A model generated the notes under the pieces. That model made no database searches, was not told the origin of the DNA, and saw only the letters and a list, made by a program, of their open reading frames with translations. Source: JANJUB01 sp031386985 (GTDB taxonomy: Bacteria > Armatimonadota > Fimbriimonadia > Fimbriimonadales > Fimbriimonadaceae). Taken from it: DNA of 64,000 nucleotides. The translations under genes and the position numbers were made by a program. The stretch is from the NCBI GenBank assembly GCA_031386985.1, contig JANNCV010000016.1, forward strand, positions 124,001-188,000, given 5' to 3'. Shown here in pieces: positions 16,701 through 24,554 of the stretch (its first letter is position 1; each line of letters starts with the position of its first letter).

Positions 16701-17039
16701 TCACAACTCCAACGGTTCCAACGTTGCCCAGCGAACCGCGTGCTCCCTCACACTTTGGATCATCTCCATGAGAACCTTGCCGTGTTCGCTGAACGTGTAC
16801 TCCACGTGCGGCGGAATCTCATCAAAGGATTCGCGCAGGAGGAATCCTTCGCTCTCAAGCCGATTGATGCATCGGTGCAACACCTTGGTGGAAATCCCGT
16901 CTAGTTCGCGTTCAATTCGGCCCGGACGGGTTATGCCTCGCTCGATTGCGTCGAGAATTCCCATAGACCACTTACATCCCATGATCTGGGCCAGCCGCTG
17001 AAAGGCGGGGCCATGGGAGTGTTCCGCCGAAGTTTCCAT
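16701..17039 (-). CDS. HxlR-family transcriptional regulator
   Basis: Protein of 112 residues from METSAEH (a longer start exists at 17054). The winged-helix pattern is clear: GCKWSMGILDAI, ISTKVLHRCINRLESEGFL (recognition helix), then VEYTFSEHGKVL. HxlR proteins usually sense small electrophiles or redox signals and repress a neighbouring divergent gene. That gene here would be the secreted cupin at 17162. The inverted repeat at 17060-17080 between them is a likely operator. Confidence 0.88.
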   Translation of the reverse strand: METSAEHSHGPAFQRLAQIMGCKWSMGILDAIERGITRPGRIERELDGISTKVLHRCINRLESEGFLLRESFDEIPPHVEYTFSEHGKVLMEMIQSVREHAVRWATLEPLEL

Positions 17040-17059
17040 GCGCGGATTATACATGACAG

Positions 17060-17080
17060 AAAAGTCAGTAAGGGACTTTT
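17060..17080. promoter_or_regulatory. Probable HxlR operator (inverted repeat)
   Basis: Perfect AAAAGTC-N7-GACTTTT centred between the divergent HxlR and cupin genes. A -35-like TTGACG follows at 17092-17097. Confidence 0.6.
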
Positions 17081-17161
17081 CGGAAAAGGACTTGACGCTG
17101 TTTGGGTCGCTTCAATAAGATGAAAGAGCAAGGGTTCTCCAAGCCCTTAAGGAGCAAAACA

Positions 17162-17521
17162 ATGAAACTCATAACAATTGGAATACTGTCAGGAATTCTT
17201 AGCCTGGCGCCCGCCCTTATCACCCCTATCCAAGACCCGATAGCAGTTGACCCAACTATCTACAACTTGAAGCTGAACAACGATCGCGTTCGCGTGTTCG
17301 TTGTGAAATTCAAACCGGGCCAAGCGATCGCCGTGCACTCTCATCCGGACCACGTGGTTTACGCCCTCGATGGGGGCCGACTGATGATTCATGAGGTGGG
17401 CAAAGAGCCGGTGACGATGGACGTAGCTACCGGGACGACCTTGTTCCTGCCTGCTCAAAGCCACTCGGCTAAGAACGTGGGAAGAAAGATGATGCGGCTT
17501 CTCGTTACTGAACTCAAGTAG
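17162..17521 (+). CDS. Secreted cupin-domain protein
   Basis: Protein of 119 residues from the ATG at 17162, which has AAGGAG 7 nt upstream and yields a signal peptide (MKLITIGILSGILSLAPA). The cupin core shows two metal-ligand motifs: HSHPDHVVYALDGG and, later, LPAQSHSAKN. The function is not defined by sequence; small cupins of this kind bind metals and may act on aromatic or sugar compounds. It is divergent from, and probably repressed by, the HxlR protein. Confidence 0.8.
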   Translation: MKLITIGILSGILSLAPALITPIQDPIAVDPTIYNLKLNNDRVRVFVVKFKPGQAIAVHSHPDHVVYALDGGRLMIHEVGKEPVTMDVATGTTLFLPAQSHSAKNVGRKMMRLLVTELK

Positions 17522-17551
17522 CCGATCTATGAAGCGGGGGGTTCGCTTGGG

Positions 17552-18121
17552 CTACCCAGGAGGCATTCCGAGGTTGAGATTCTTGATCTTGGCCCCGATT
17601 GCTTTGTCGTATTTTGACCTCTGATCGGTTGTAAGGACGGCTAATGTGTCTTTATCATATTGCTCAAGAAGGCCCTTGAGTTTGCGCTGGTTGCCTTTCT
17701 GGGCGGCGGTCAAATAATCCGTTCGGCATGTCATCTTGAGGTCCTCAAGCTTCGTGATTTGCTCAGAAGTCATCTCGTATTCCTTGACGAAGTCTTCCTC
17801 GGTAAAAGCCGCCGCTCCCTTGATTTGGAGGATCATCCCCCGTAAACGCTCGTCCTGCTTGTCATCTAAGACCTCCCATACCTTGGCGTCACCAGCTTTC
17901 ATCGCGCGGGCGATGGCGCCAAGGTCCATGTTCTTTTGGGAATCCTTCATCGCCTGAGTCACCGATTTCGCCGCTTCATCAAGCTGCCGATTTTGGTCCT
18001 TCGTGGGCTTGAGTTCCTTTCGAACTTCGGGGCGCTGAACAGCCATACTCGGTGCCGCCATCATAAGGGCCGGACTGAAACTGAACTGGGAGGTGAGCAA
18101 AACGAGGGCAACGCTGATCAT
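17552..18121 (-). CDS. Secreted helical hypothetical protein
   Basis: Protein of 189 residues with an N-terminal signal peptide (MISVALVLLTSQFSFSPA). The rest is mainly helical. Two similar segments, VRKELKPTKDQNRQLDEA and AVLTTDQRSKYDKAIG, recall the LTxxQ-type repeats of Spy/CpxP-like periplasmic proteins common in Planctomycetes and Armatimonadota. It is probably periplasmic; the role is unknown. Confidence 0.6.
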   Translation of the reverse strand: MISVALVLLTSQFSFSPALMMAAPSMAVQRPEVRKELKPTKDQNRQLDEAAKSVTQAMKDSQKNMDLGAIARAMKAGDAKVWEVLDDKQDERLRGMILQIKGAAAFTEEDFVKEYEMTSEQITKLEDLKMTCRTDYLTAAQKGNQRKLKGLLEQYDKDTLAVLTTDQRSKYDKAIGAKIKNLNLGMPPG

Positions 18122-18281
18122 GGCTTAGTATGGCTGACAATCGCTGGTCAATCCGCCCATGTTATCTGCCTGCCGCTTGCGTGCATGGGCATAGTGAAAG
18201 TTTGAAGCAGGTGCGAGTCTTTATGGCGCACGATTTGAACCAGCTTTCCGAACTCATCGCGATTCATCCCCTCCCCCTACC

Positions 18282-18306
18282 CCCTCCCCATCTGCGATGG
18301 GGAGGG
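18282..18306 (-). terminator. Probable terminator of hppD
   Basis: Perfect 10-bp stem CCCTCCCCAT / ATGGGGAGGG with a 5-nt loop, 10 bp past the hppD stop on the minus strand. There is no long T-tract. Confidence 0.55.
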
Positions 18307-18315
18307 CATTCTGAT

Positions 18316-19404
18316 TTACAACGTTCCGCGCAGCGCCTGCTCTCGCTCGATGCTTTCGAACAGGGCTTTGAAGTTCCCCTTTCCGAAGCTCGTCGCGCCC
18401 TTGCGGTTGATGATTTCGTAGAATAGGGTTGGGCGGTCGGTGATGGGTTTGGTGAAGATTTGGAGGAGGTAGCCTTCGTCGTCGCGATCTACCAAGATTC
18501 CCAGTTCGGCCAGAACTTCGATATCCTCATCAATCTCGCCAACACGATCCGTCAGCATCTCGTAGTAGGTTTTGGGAACCCGCAAGAACTGCACGCCCCG
18601 CGCCCGCAGACGCTCGACCGTGTAAATAATATCATCCGTTCGCATCGCCACATGCTGGACTCCGGCTCCGCCGAAAAACTCCAGATACTCATCAATCTGC
18701 GATTTCTTCTTACCCGCGGCGGGCTCGTTGATGGGGAATTTTACGCGTCCGTTTCCGCTCGCCATCACCTTCGACATCAGCGCGGTGTACTCGGTTGAAA
18801 TATCCTTATCGTCGAAGCTAATGATGTTTTTGAAGCCAAGAATGTCTTCGTACCACTTCACCCATTCGTTCATTTTGCCAAGCTCGACATTGCCCACGCA
18901 GTGATCAATCTCAATCAAACCGATGGGGTCGCCGGGTTGGTTTTCTTTGCGATACCCAGGAAGGAAGTGGCCGTTGAATTTGTCTCGGTTCAGCAAGCTG
19001 TGAACGACGTTGCCATAAGTGCAAATGCTCGCCATTCGCACCGAACCGTTGTCATCTTCCACGGTGTAAGGCTCGCGCCAGCTCACTGCACCTCGGTCCG
19101 TAGCGGCCTTGTAAGCCCAGTCAACATCGTCAACTTCGAATACGATATCTTGTACAAAATCGCCATGCTCAGCGATTTTGGGAGCCATCGGGTGGCCGGG
19201 TCTGAGTGGCGCGCTGAAAACAAGTCTCAGGTCGTTTTGCTCCAGGAGGTAGCCGGCTTCATCGCGAACGCCAGTCTCCAGGCCGTAATAACCCGTGATC
19301 GAAAACCCGAAGGTGTTTTGGTAATAAAAGGCGGATTGGCGGGCATTGTTTACGTAATGCCGAACATGGTCAACCCTGCGAATTGGAAAAGTATCTGTGC
19401 TCAT
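18316..19404 (-). CDS. hppD: 4-Hydroxyphenylpyruvate dioxygenase
   Basis: Protein of 362 residues, normal length. It converts 4-hydroxyphenylpyruvate to homogentisate in tyrosine catabolism. It has two VOC-type domains: an N-terminal half starting VDHVRHYV and a catalytic C-terminal half. The iron ligands are His in IDHCVG, His in VQHVAM and Glu in FYEIINRKG. The C-terminal helix (GNFKALFESIEREQ) that closes the active site is intact. AGGA lies 9 nt before the ATG. No homogentisate dioxygenase gene is next to it. Confidence 0.95.
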   Translation of the reverse strand: MSTDTFPIRRVDHVRHYVNNARQSAFYYQNTFGFSITGYYGLETGVRDEAGYLLEQNDLRLVFSAPLRPGHPMAPKIAEHGDFVQDIVFEVDDVDWAYKAATDRGAVSWREPYTVEDDNGSVRMASICTYGNVVHSLLNRDKFNGHFLPGYRKENQPGDPIGLIEIDHCVGNVELGKMNEWVKWYEDILGFKNIISFDDKDISTEYTALMSKVMASGNGRVKFPINEPAAGKKKSQIDEYLEFFGGAGVQHVAMRTDDIIYTVERLRARGVQFLRVPKTYYEMLTDRVGEIDEDIEVLAELGILVDRDDEGYLLQIFTKPITDRPTLFYEIINRKGATSFGKGNFKALFESIEREQALRGTL

Positions 19405-19537
19405 CGTTGTTATCCTAATGCCTTCTTGGTTGCTCGCCCCAATTTCCCCGAAGAAGGGAATACGGTTGATCGGGCAACGAAGAGCAGTGTTATTATGACA
19501 GACGCTGGTTAGTCACAGAATAGGTAACCTCGTCCCC

Positions 19538-20062
19538 ATGAACCACGTGGTGGGTCCGGTTAAGCTGACCGAAAAGGAATACGTCGCTGAATCTTTCGCG
19601 ATTGTGAAGGAGATGTACGGTCGGAAGATGAAGTGGAATCTAGCTATTTCGATAGCCGTGATGGGGTTCGGGGGGCTGATGCGGGCCTATGGCTCATCGG
19701 GAACGGACAAGACGTTTGGCGTGAGTTACCTCATATTGGGTGTATCTCTCCTCGCTTTCGTGGTTATCTGGCCGTTCGCTACACGTGCGCAATACGCCAA
19801 GATAGCGCGTAACCCGCTCAATCGCTCCTTCTTCATGGAGACGACCTTCGAGTTTCGGGAGGACGGATTCGAGAACAAAAGCTCCAGTGGGACCGTTTCT
19901 TACACTCCCTGGAACTGCGTTGTCCAAGCCAAGCGCACTGCGAACGCTCTCATCCTTTACACGAGTCAACTAGGTTTCTGCGTCATCCCCCTCCGGCAGA
20001 TTGAGGACGAGCTTTTGGTGTTCATTAGCGAAAAGCTAAAGTCTAACGGAACCGGCATCTAG
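19538..20062 (+). CDS. YcxB-like membrane protein
   Basis: Protein of 174 residues. Two membrane segments at about 35-55 and 62-85, then a C-terminal cytoplasmic domain with the pattern FEFREDGFENKSSSGTVSY and WNCVVQAKRTANALILY. These resemble the YcxB-like domain found in many small membrane proteins of unknown role. It is divergent from hppD. Confidence 0.65.
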   Translation: MNHVVGPVKLTEKEYVAESFAIVKEMYGRKMKWNLAISIAVMGFGGLMRAYGSSGTDKTFGVSYLILGVSLLAFVVIWPFATRAQYAKIARNPLNRSFFMETTFEFREDGFENKSSSGTVSYTPWNCVVQAKRTANALILYTSQLGFCVIPLRQIEDELLVFISEKLKSNGTGI

Positions 20063-20087
20063 GCGTTAACCCCAGACCCCTGGGAGC

Positions 20088-20103
20088 GCCGGTTTCAACC
20101 GGC
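20088..20103. repeat. Short perfect hairpin
   Basis: GCCGGT-ttca-ACCGGC, set between two near-identical GGGAGCGC segments (about 20080 and 20111). Possible REP-like element or terminator of the gene ending at 20062. Confidence 0.45.
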
Positions 20104-20251
20104 AGACTAGGGAGCGCAGGCGAACCTGGCGATATTCGCTACGAGCCCCCTGATCTCGCCACGGTATCCTTTTGGCATCGAACCAGAAGCAGCGACACCA
20201 AACAGAAAGCGAGAACCGGTCGCGTTTGACCCCAAGAACCCGCTCCACGGA

Positions 20252-20518
20252 GTGACGCTTGAGGGCATTCTGAGTTTCCTTGTGGAAGAGATAGGTTGGC
20301 CCGAAATGAGCCGCCAAATTCCGATTCGGTGTTTCCAGTTTGATCCCTCCGTCAAGTCCAGCTTGGCTTTTCTGCGCAAGACTCCCTGGGCTCGGGCGAA
20401 GGTGGAAAAGTGGTACGCCTGGGAGGTTACGCTTTTGCACAAGGCCGAGCGCTACCTTGAGTTGCAACAGGCGCAACCCGGTGAGCGATTGGGCGATTCA
20501 GACCATGAGGGAGGGTAG
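20252..20518 (+). CDS. VF530-family (DUF2132-like) DNA-binding protein, start unclear
   Basis: The 88 residues from the GTG at 20252 match the VF530 pattern: VTLEGILSFLVEEIGW, IPIRCFQFDPSVKSSLAFLR and KTPWARAKVEKWY. The conserved family start NPLHG lies just upstream in the same frame (KNPLHGV). The frame is open back to about 20108 but has no ATG, GTG or TTG there. The real start may be non-standard, or the 5' end may be damaged. The family is small, conserved and helical, and is linked to DNA binding. Confidence 0.75.
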   Translation: MTLEGILSFLVEEIGWPEMSRQIPIRCFQFDPSVKSSLAFLRKTPWARAKVEKWYAWEVTLLHKAERYLELQQAQPGERLGDSDHEGG

Positions 20519-20530
20519 GCCGTTGTGCTT

Positions 20531-22435
20531 CTAACGAACCAGGAGCCGGGCCAGGTCTATTCTCAACGAGAAGGGCGGCACCGAGGTCGTTCTGATCGGC
20601 GCTAATGCTCGGAAGATCGCTCGAACGGTGCCATTCGGTGAGACATAGGGGGCCGTATTGGTTCCGAATGTGACGGTTGCATCCGTAAACCCGGTTGTGG
20701 AGATTTGGAACGGGAGGAAGACATCATATTTGTTGGTCGTCCAGTTGTAAAGCCAAACCATTCCAGTCGTGACCGCACTCGTTGAAACTTTGAGCTTCAA
20801 TCCCGGCAGGCTCGCTCCGGGTGGTACGAAGTAGTCCATTTGCACCGCCGCCGATTGGCCCAGCCGATTGATGAGGGCCGAATAGACGTTGTAGGTTGCC
20901 AGGTCGGGACTCCAAATGCTGGAAAGTGAGCCGCCGCGGTAGCTACCTTGATACACGGAAATGGCAGCGGCATCCCCGGCGAATCCGGTCATGGCCGGAA
21001 TCCTCAAGTGCCAGATGTCTTCTTCCCCATTGTGGGTGGCGGCATACGCGATATGGGCTCCTGCATTATCCGAAACCATCCCAATATAATCACCCATCTT
21101 GTCTTGGTTGGGATATCCAATGCTTGGATTGAAGATGGGGCTGACCTGAATGTTTGGCGTCCACGTAAGGCCGCCATCAAAAGACGAGCAGAAATAAAGG
21201 GCCGAGAGGGAAGTGTTAGGGTTAGCGCGCGTGTCGTTCCAACAAGCATCGAGCCGACCATTTGGCGCAACCGACAGCGTTCCGAACCAATGGTGCGCAC
21301 CGCGTCCCGGCGCATCTGTGTTGAGCGTGCGGGGGGCACTCCAGGTCAAACCTCCGTTTGTACTTCGCACAAAATTGACCTGGCAAGGATTGGCGTTATC
21401 AACACCCACAGAGCAGAGCATATAGATATTGCCCTTACTCGGGCCGGTAGAGCGGTCGGTGGCAATCCAACATTGACCAAGCAGGCCCACCGGATTTACA
21501 AATGAGCCATAGACGATTGAGCCGCCCATCTCCACGCTGGTCACTCGATCAAACGTCGGTGTGACGGCGGCGTTCTTCGCATTCGACGAACGCACGAAGC
21601 TAAAGGGATTGCTCATGCCGCAAAGGTAAAGATCACCGTTTGTTGCGAAATCCAGCGTTCCCCAAACGGGTGAGCCCGGAATGTTGATGGGATTCATCCA
21701 CGACGCCGAGCCATTGGTTGACCGGCTGAATTGTCGCCCTCCGTAGTTGTTTCCCGCCGTGCTCCAGCATTGATAAAGAAATCCTTTGCCCGTGCTGTTC
21801 GATCTGTCAATAGTCATCCATTGCTTGTCTCCGCCCGTGGCTGGACCAAGGTTGAGCCAGCTTGCCCCGCCGTTGGTTGAGCCCCAAACGTCGTCAAAAA
21901 ACGTTTGCATCAAGCTGTTGTAGTAGAATTTTCCCGACGCGTCAACGCCTAAAACGGGATCGCTGCGAAAGGTGCCGGGAGTAAGAACAGTGTTTGCCCG
22001 CCAGCTCAACCCACCATTTGAAGTGTAACCGTTCCCAGCCTGGCGAAAGTTGGAGGCCACATTATCAAACTGCCTCCAACCAACCGCAATCCGGTTATTG
22101 TTCGTAGGATCAACGGCTAGGGAGGGTTCATTAGCCGCATCCCCCACGATGTTCAACCCCTGAGCGTTCACGTTAACCTGATGGCTAATGAAAGGGCCAT
22201 ATGTCACGTTCGCTCCGATGGCAAAGGTGCTCCAAAATGGGCGAGAGAGGTAAGCGTCGGAACGCCGTTCGAGTTTTGGCAGAATCTCTTCGTTGTCGTC
22301 TGGCAGGTTGTGCGTGTTTGAAGACCGGTACCACATCCCCAACCGCCCATGATCGGTTGGCCCCGTCTGGGCCGTCCCCCTAACGGTGAAGAGCATTGCC
22401 GAAGCTACTAGGATGGGGAGTGAGAGTTGCCGCAT
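20531..22435 (-). CDS. Secreted sialidase-fold (BNR repeat) protein
   Basis: Protein of 634 residues. Signal peptide at residues 1-23. Asp-box/BNR-like repeats recur (STNGGASWLNLG, STNGSASWMNP, STNGGLTWSAP, SFDGGLTWTP), indicating a six-bladed propeller over residues about 95-480. The C-terminal 120 residues are a separate beta domain. Catalytic residues of true sialidases cannot be assigned, so it may be a non-enzymatic propeller or another glycosidase. It converges with the VF530-like gene with a 12-bp gap. Confidence 0.75.
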   Translation of the reverse strand: MRQLSLPILVASAMLFTVRGTAQTGPTDHGRLGMWYRSSNTHNLPDDNEEILPKLERRSDAYLSRPFWSTFAIGANVTYGPFISHQVNVNAQGLNIVGDAANEPSLAVDPTNNNRIAVGWRQFDNVASNFRQAGNGYTSNGGLSWRANTVLTPGTFRSDPVLGVDASGKFYYNSLMQTFFDDVWGSTNGGASWLNLGPATGGDKQWMTIDRSNSTGKGFLYQCWSTAGNNYGGRQFSRSTNGSASWMNPINIPGSPVWGTLDFATNGDLYLCGMSNPFSFVRSSNAKNAAVTPTFDRVTSVEMGGSIVYGSFVNPVGLLGQCWIATDRSTGPSKGNIYMLCSVGVDNANPCQVNFVRSTNGGLTWSAPRTLNTDAPGRGAHHWFGTLSVAPNGRLDACWNDTRANPNTSLSALYFCSSFDGGLTWTPNIQVSPIFNPSIGYPNQDKMGDYIGMVSDNAGAHIAYAATHNGEEDIWHLRIPAMTGFAGDAAAISVYQGSYRGGSLSSIWSPDLATYNVYSALINRLGQSAAVQMDYFVPPGASLPGLKLKVSTSAVTTGMVWLYNWTTNKYDVFLPFQISTTGFTDATVTFGTNTAPYVSPNGTVRAIFRALAPIRTTSVPPFSLRIDLARLLVR

Positions 22436-22583
22436 TTTGTGATCTGTTGCGCGACAATCCGAACGTCGCGAACTCGCATTATACCAACGCCAGACTTCTC
22501 TCCGGGCAGCCCCATCCGGGCATCATGAATCCCGCGATTGTCTCTTCGGGTTACTTCGCAAAAGTGCAAAGGGCGCTGAGGGG

Positions 22584-22871
22584 CTAGCGTCGCCGGAGAT
22601 TTTTTAGAGGGAGCACCATAAAGAGGGTGGCGTTATCGTTTTCTTTCTCGAATTTCAGGTACCAGCCCTGATCTTGACGCTCTACGGAATACGTTAGGCT
22701 GTGAGATTCATCGGCGATTTTGTGGCCGGGATTTGCTAGAGCTTGGGCAATGAGTCGGAGCGATTGCTTTTCCTGAACGAGGTCTATCACACCCCAGGCT
22801 ACCCTTCTTTGCACCGGAATTCTTGATTTAGGTTCAAAAAAACTAATCGTCTGCTTGTTGAACAAGGGCAA
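22584..22871 (-). CDS. Hypothetical protein
   Basis: Protein of 95 residues, ending in a basic LRRR tail; alternating hydrophobics suggest an alpha/beta fold. Its 5' end overlaps the 3' end of the gene at 22843 by 29 bp in another frame, suggesting coupled translation. No family recognised. Confidence 0.5.
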   Translation of the reverse strand: MPLFNKQTISFFEPKSRIPVQRRVAWGVIDLVQEKQSLRLIAQALANPGHKIADESHSLTYSVERQDQGWYLKFEKENDNATLFMVLPLKNLRRR

Positions 22872-23115
22872 CGAGATAGGAGGAGTTCCGAGTCAGGTCT
22901 TGATAGTGGCTGGGGTGGGGATTGCGGGATTTGTTGTAGCGGGCTAGAAACCGCTCCGCGGCTAACCGGCCATCGCTCCGCCCTAAACCGGTTGTCGCTG
23001 GAATGAAAAACGGACAGTCGCGAAAAATCCCCACTCTAAACTTCTTGCCAGTTATGGTTTCAAGCTCTTTGCCCTCAAGCGCGTGTGCAAGCTCTAGGAG
23101 CTGATCATAAGTCAC
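22843..23115 (-). CDS. Hypothetical protein
   Basis: Protein of 90 residues with a conserved-looking core (ELETITGKKFRVGIFRDCPFFIPATTG). It may be a small DNA- or ligand-binding protein; the family is not recognised. It is upstream partner of the gene at 22584 and follows two small lysine-rich genes on the same strand. Confidence 0.5.
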   Translation of the reverse strand: MTYDQLLELAHALEGKELETITGKKFRVGIFRDCPFFIPATTGLGRSDGRLAAERFLARYNKSRNPHPSHYQDLTRNSSYLVALVQQADD

Positions 23116-23136
23116 GCAAAGAATGTTACTGCGGCT

Positions 23137-23271
23137 TTACTTCTTCTTGCCTTTCTTGTCTTCCACAATCCGCGGTGCGGTTAAAGGGCGATTGGCGGCA
23201 TCTTGGGCTTGCTTTGCCTTATGCTTATCGCCACTGCCGGATGATGTTTTCTTTGGTTTTTTGTCACCCAT
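23137..23271 (-). CDS. Small lysine-rich protein (44 aa)
   Basis: A 44-residue frame starting MGDKKPKKTSSGSG and ending in VEDKKGKKK. It is strongly basic, probably disordered, and may bind nucleic acid. Its ATG begins 2 bp after the stop of the 48-residue gene at 23274, so the two look cotranscribed. Confidence 0.5.
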   Translation of the reverse strand: MGDKKPKKTSSGSGDKHKAKQAQDAANRPLTAPRIVEDKKGKKK

Positions 23272-23273
23272 GA

Positions 23274-23420
23274 TTAAACTCCCTGCTTGCGAATGCGCTG
23301 GCTCGATTTCTTTTCGGCGAGCTTGGCGATCGCGGGCTCGTTCGGTCGCGCCCCGCTGTTAGGATTGTCCTTAAGCTTGTCTACGGCGGCTTTGATTTCT
23401 TTCTTAGAAGGTCGGTTCAC
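23274..23420 (-). CDS. Small basic protein (48 aa), GTG start
   Basis: Begins VNRPSKKEIKAAVDKLKDNP and ends RIRKQGV. It is basic and amphipathic-helical, resembling small nucleoid- or ribosome-associated proteins only in composition. It is directly followed by the 44-residue gene on the same strand. Confidence 0.5.
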   Translation of the reverse strand: MNRPSKKEIKAAVDKLKDNPNSGARPNEPAIAKLAEKKSSQRIRKQGV

Positions 23421-23468
23421 AGCTTAGGGTACTTCATTTGAGCGGTTTACCCGGAGTAGACTCGCCTC

Positions 23469-23798
23469 ATGCAGATAACAGATATCCCCTTTGGAGTTAC
23501 AGATTGGGCGAAGGTGGAGCCGATCGAACATCCAGGCGAAACCGGTGTTGCCCTTTGGCGAACCCGCCGCTTTGGCCCGATTCGGGTTCGGATGGTGGAG
23601 TATTCGGCCGGCTATATGGCCGATCATTGGTGCGTAAAGGGGCACATATTGATATGCCTTGAAGGCGAGCTTCACACCGAACTTGAGGATGGGCGCACGT
23701 TTGTTCTCACGCCAGGAATCAGCTATCAAGTGGCGGATAACACCGAGCCCCATCGCTCTTCGACAACGGTTGGAGCTAAGCTGTTTATTGTTGATTAG
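23469..23798 (+). CDS. DHCW-motif cupin-fold protein
   Basis: Protein of 109 residues. The ADHWCVKGHILICLEGEL segment matches the signature of the DHCW-motif cupin family, followed by a second cupin motif near PGISYQVADNTEPHRSST. A small single-domain beta barrel, probably metal-binding; the reaction is unknown. TAGACT lies 6 nt before the ATG, consistent with a leaderless mRNA. Confidence 0.82.
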   Translation: MQITDIPFGVTDWAKVEPIEHPGETGVALWRTRRFGPIRVRMVEYSAGYMADHWCVKGHILICLEGELHTELEDGRTFVLTPGISYQVADNTEPHRSSTTVGAKLFIVD

Positions 23799-23810
23799 GA
23801 ACCTGGCGGA

Positions 23811-24134
23811 CTACTCGTCATCCTCCCCCAGCATATCGGATTCGAACATTTGCTCCATCTCATCCGACAGGTCTTCTTCCATTCCTTTGCCCATTTCTTT
23901 CATCATTTCTCGCATCGCGGTGGGGCTTTCGGGTTCGCCCATTAGCTCCAAGTGATCGGCCATTTCGTCGACGCGGTCATCTTCAGTTTTCCCCCTTATG
24001 AAGCGGCTTACGAGTTTGTCTGATCGCTTACTGCCGCACTTGGGGCAAACCACCTCATCGGCTCCGACCACCATTCCAACCAAGGTCTGGAACTTCGCCT
24101 GACATTCTTGGCAACGGAACTCAAAGATGGGCAC
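23811..24134 (-). CDS. FmdB-family zinc ribbon protein
   Basis: Protein of 107 residues with a GTG start. The N-terminal zinc ribbon (MPIFEFRCQECQAKF, then VVCPKCGSK) has two CxxC knuckles, typical of FmdB-type regulatory proteins. The second half is very acidic and Met-rich (MEEDLSDEMEQMFESDM). CATAAT lies 5 nt before the GTG. It is divergent from the VOC gene at 24164 and convergent with the cupin at 23469. Confidence 0.82.
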   Translation of the reverse strand: MPIFEFRCQECQAKFQTLVGMVVGADEVVCPKCGSKRSDKLVSRFIRGKTEDDRVDEMADHLELMGEPESPTAMREMMKEMGKGMEEDLSDEMEQMFESDMLGEDDE

Positions 24135-24163
24135 GTGAAATTATGGTTTGGTAAGCTCTGATC

Positions 24164-24526
24164 ATGCCGACCCGATATTTGGTGGATGACGTTGTTACTT
24201 CGCTCGCATTCTATTGCGATCAACTGGGGTTCGAAGTTATGGAGCAATGGGGCCCCGCTTTTGCCATCATCCGGCGGGAAGAGAATGTGCTGTGGCTTAG
24301 CGGCCCCGATACCTCCGCCGCCCGGCCCATGCCGGACGGAGCAAAGCCAATTCCGGGAGGATGGAACCGGATCGTGGTTGCTTGTGACGATCTGGAGAGC
24401 TTAGCGGCCGAGTTGAGCGATCTCGGCGTGACGTTTAGAGGTGAACTGATCTCGGGTCCCGGTGGCTCGCAAGTCCTCATCGAAGACCCGAGCGGGAACC
24501 CGATTGAGCTCTTTCAATCGCGATAG
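24164..24526 (+). CDS. Glyoxalase/bleomycin-resistance (VOC) family protein
   Basis: Protein of 120 residues with two beta-alpha-beta-beta-beta repeats. Features are VTSLAFYCDQLGFEV, then RIVVACDDLESLAAEL and the terminal EDPSGNPIELFQ in which Glu is a usual metal ligand. Substrate unknown. TAAGCT lies 6 nt before the ATG. Confidence 0.85.
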   Translation: MPTRYLVDDVVTSLAFYCDQLGFEVMEQWGPAFAIIRREENVLWLSGPDTSAARPMPDGAKPIPGGWNRIVVACDDLESLAAELSDLGVTFRGELISGPGGSQVLIEDPSGNPIELFQSR

Positions 24527-24554
24527 CCCTGTTCAGCCTGCCCGTGGTATAGCC

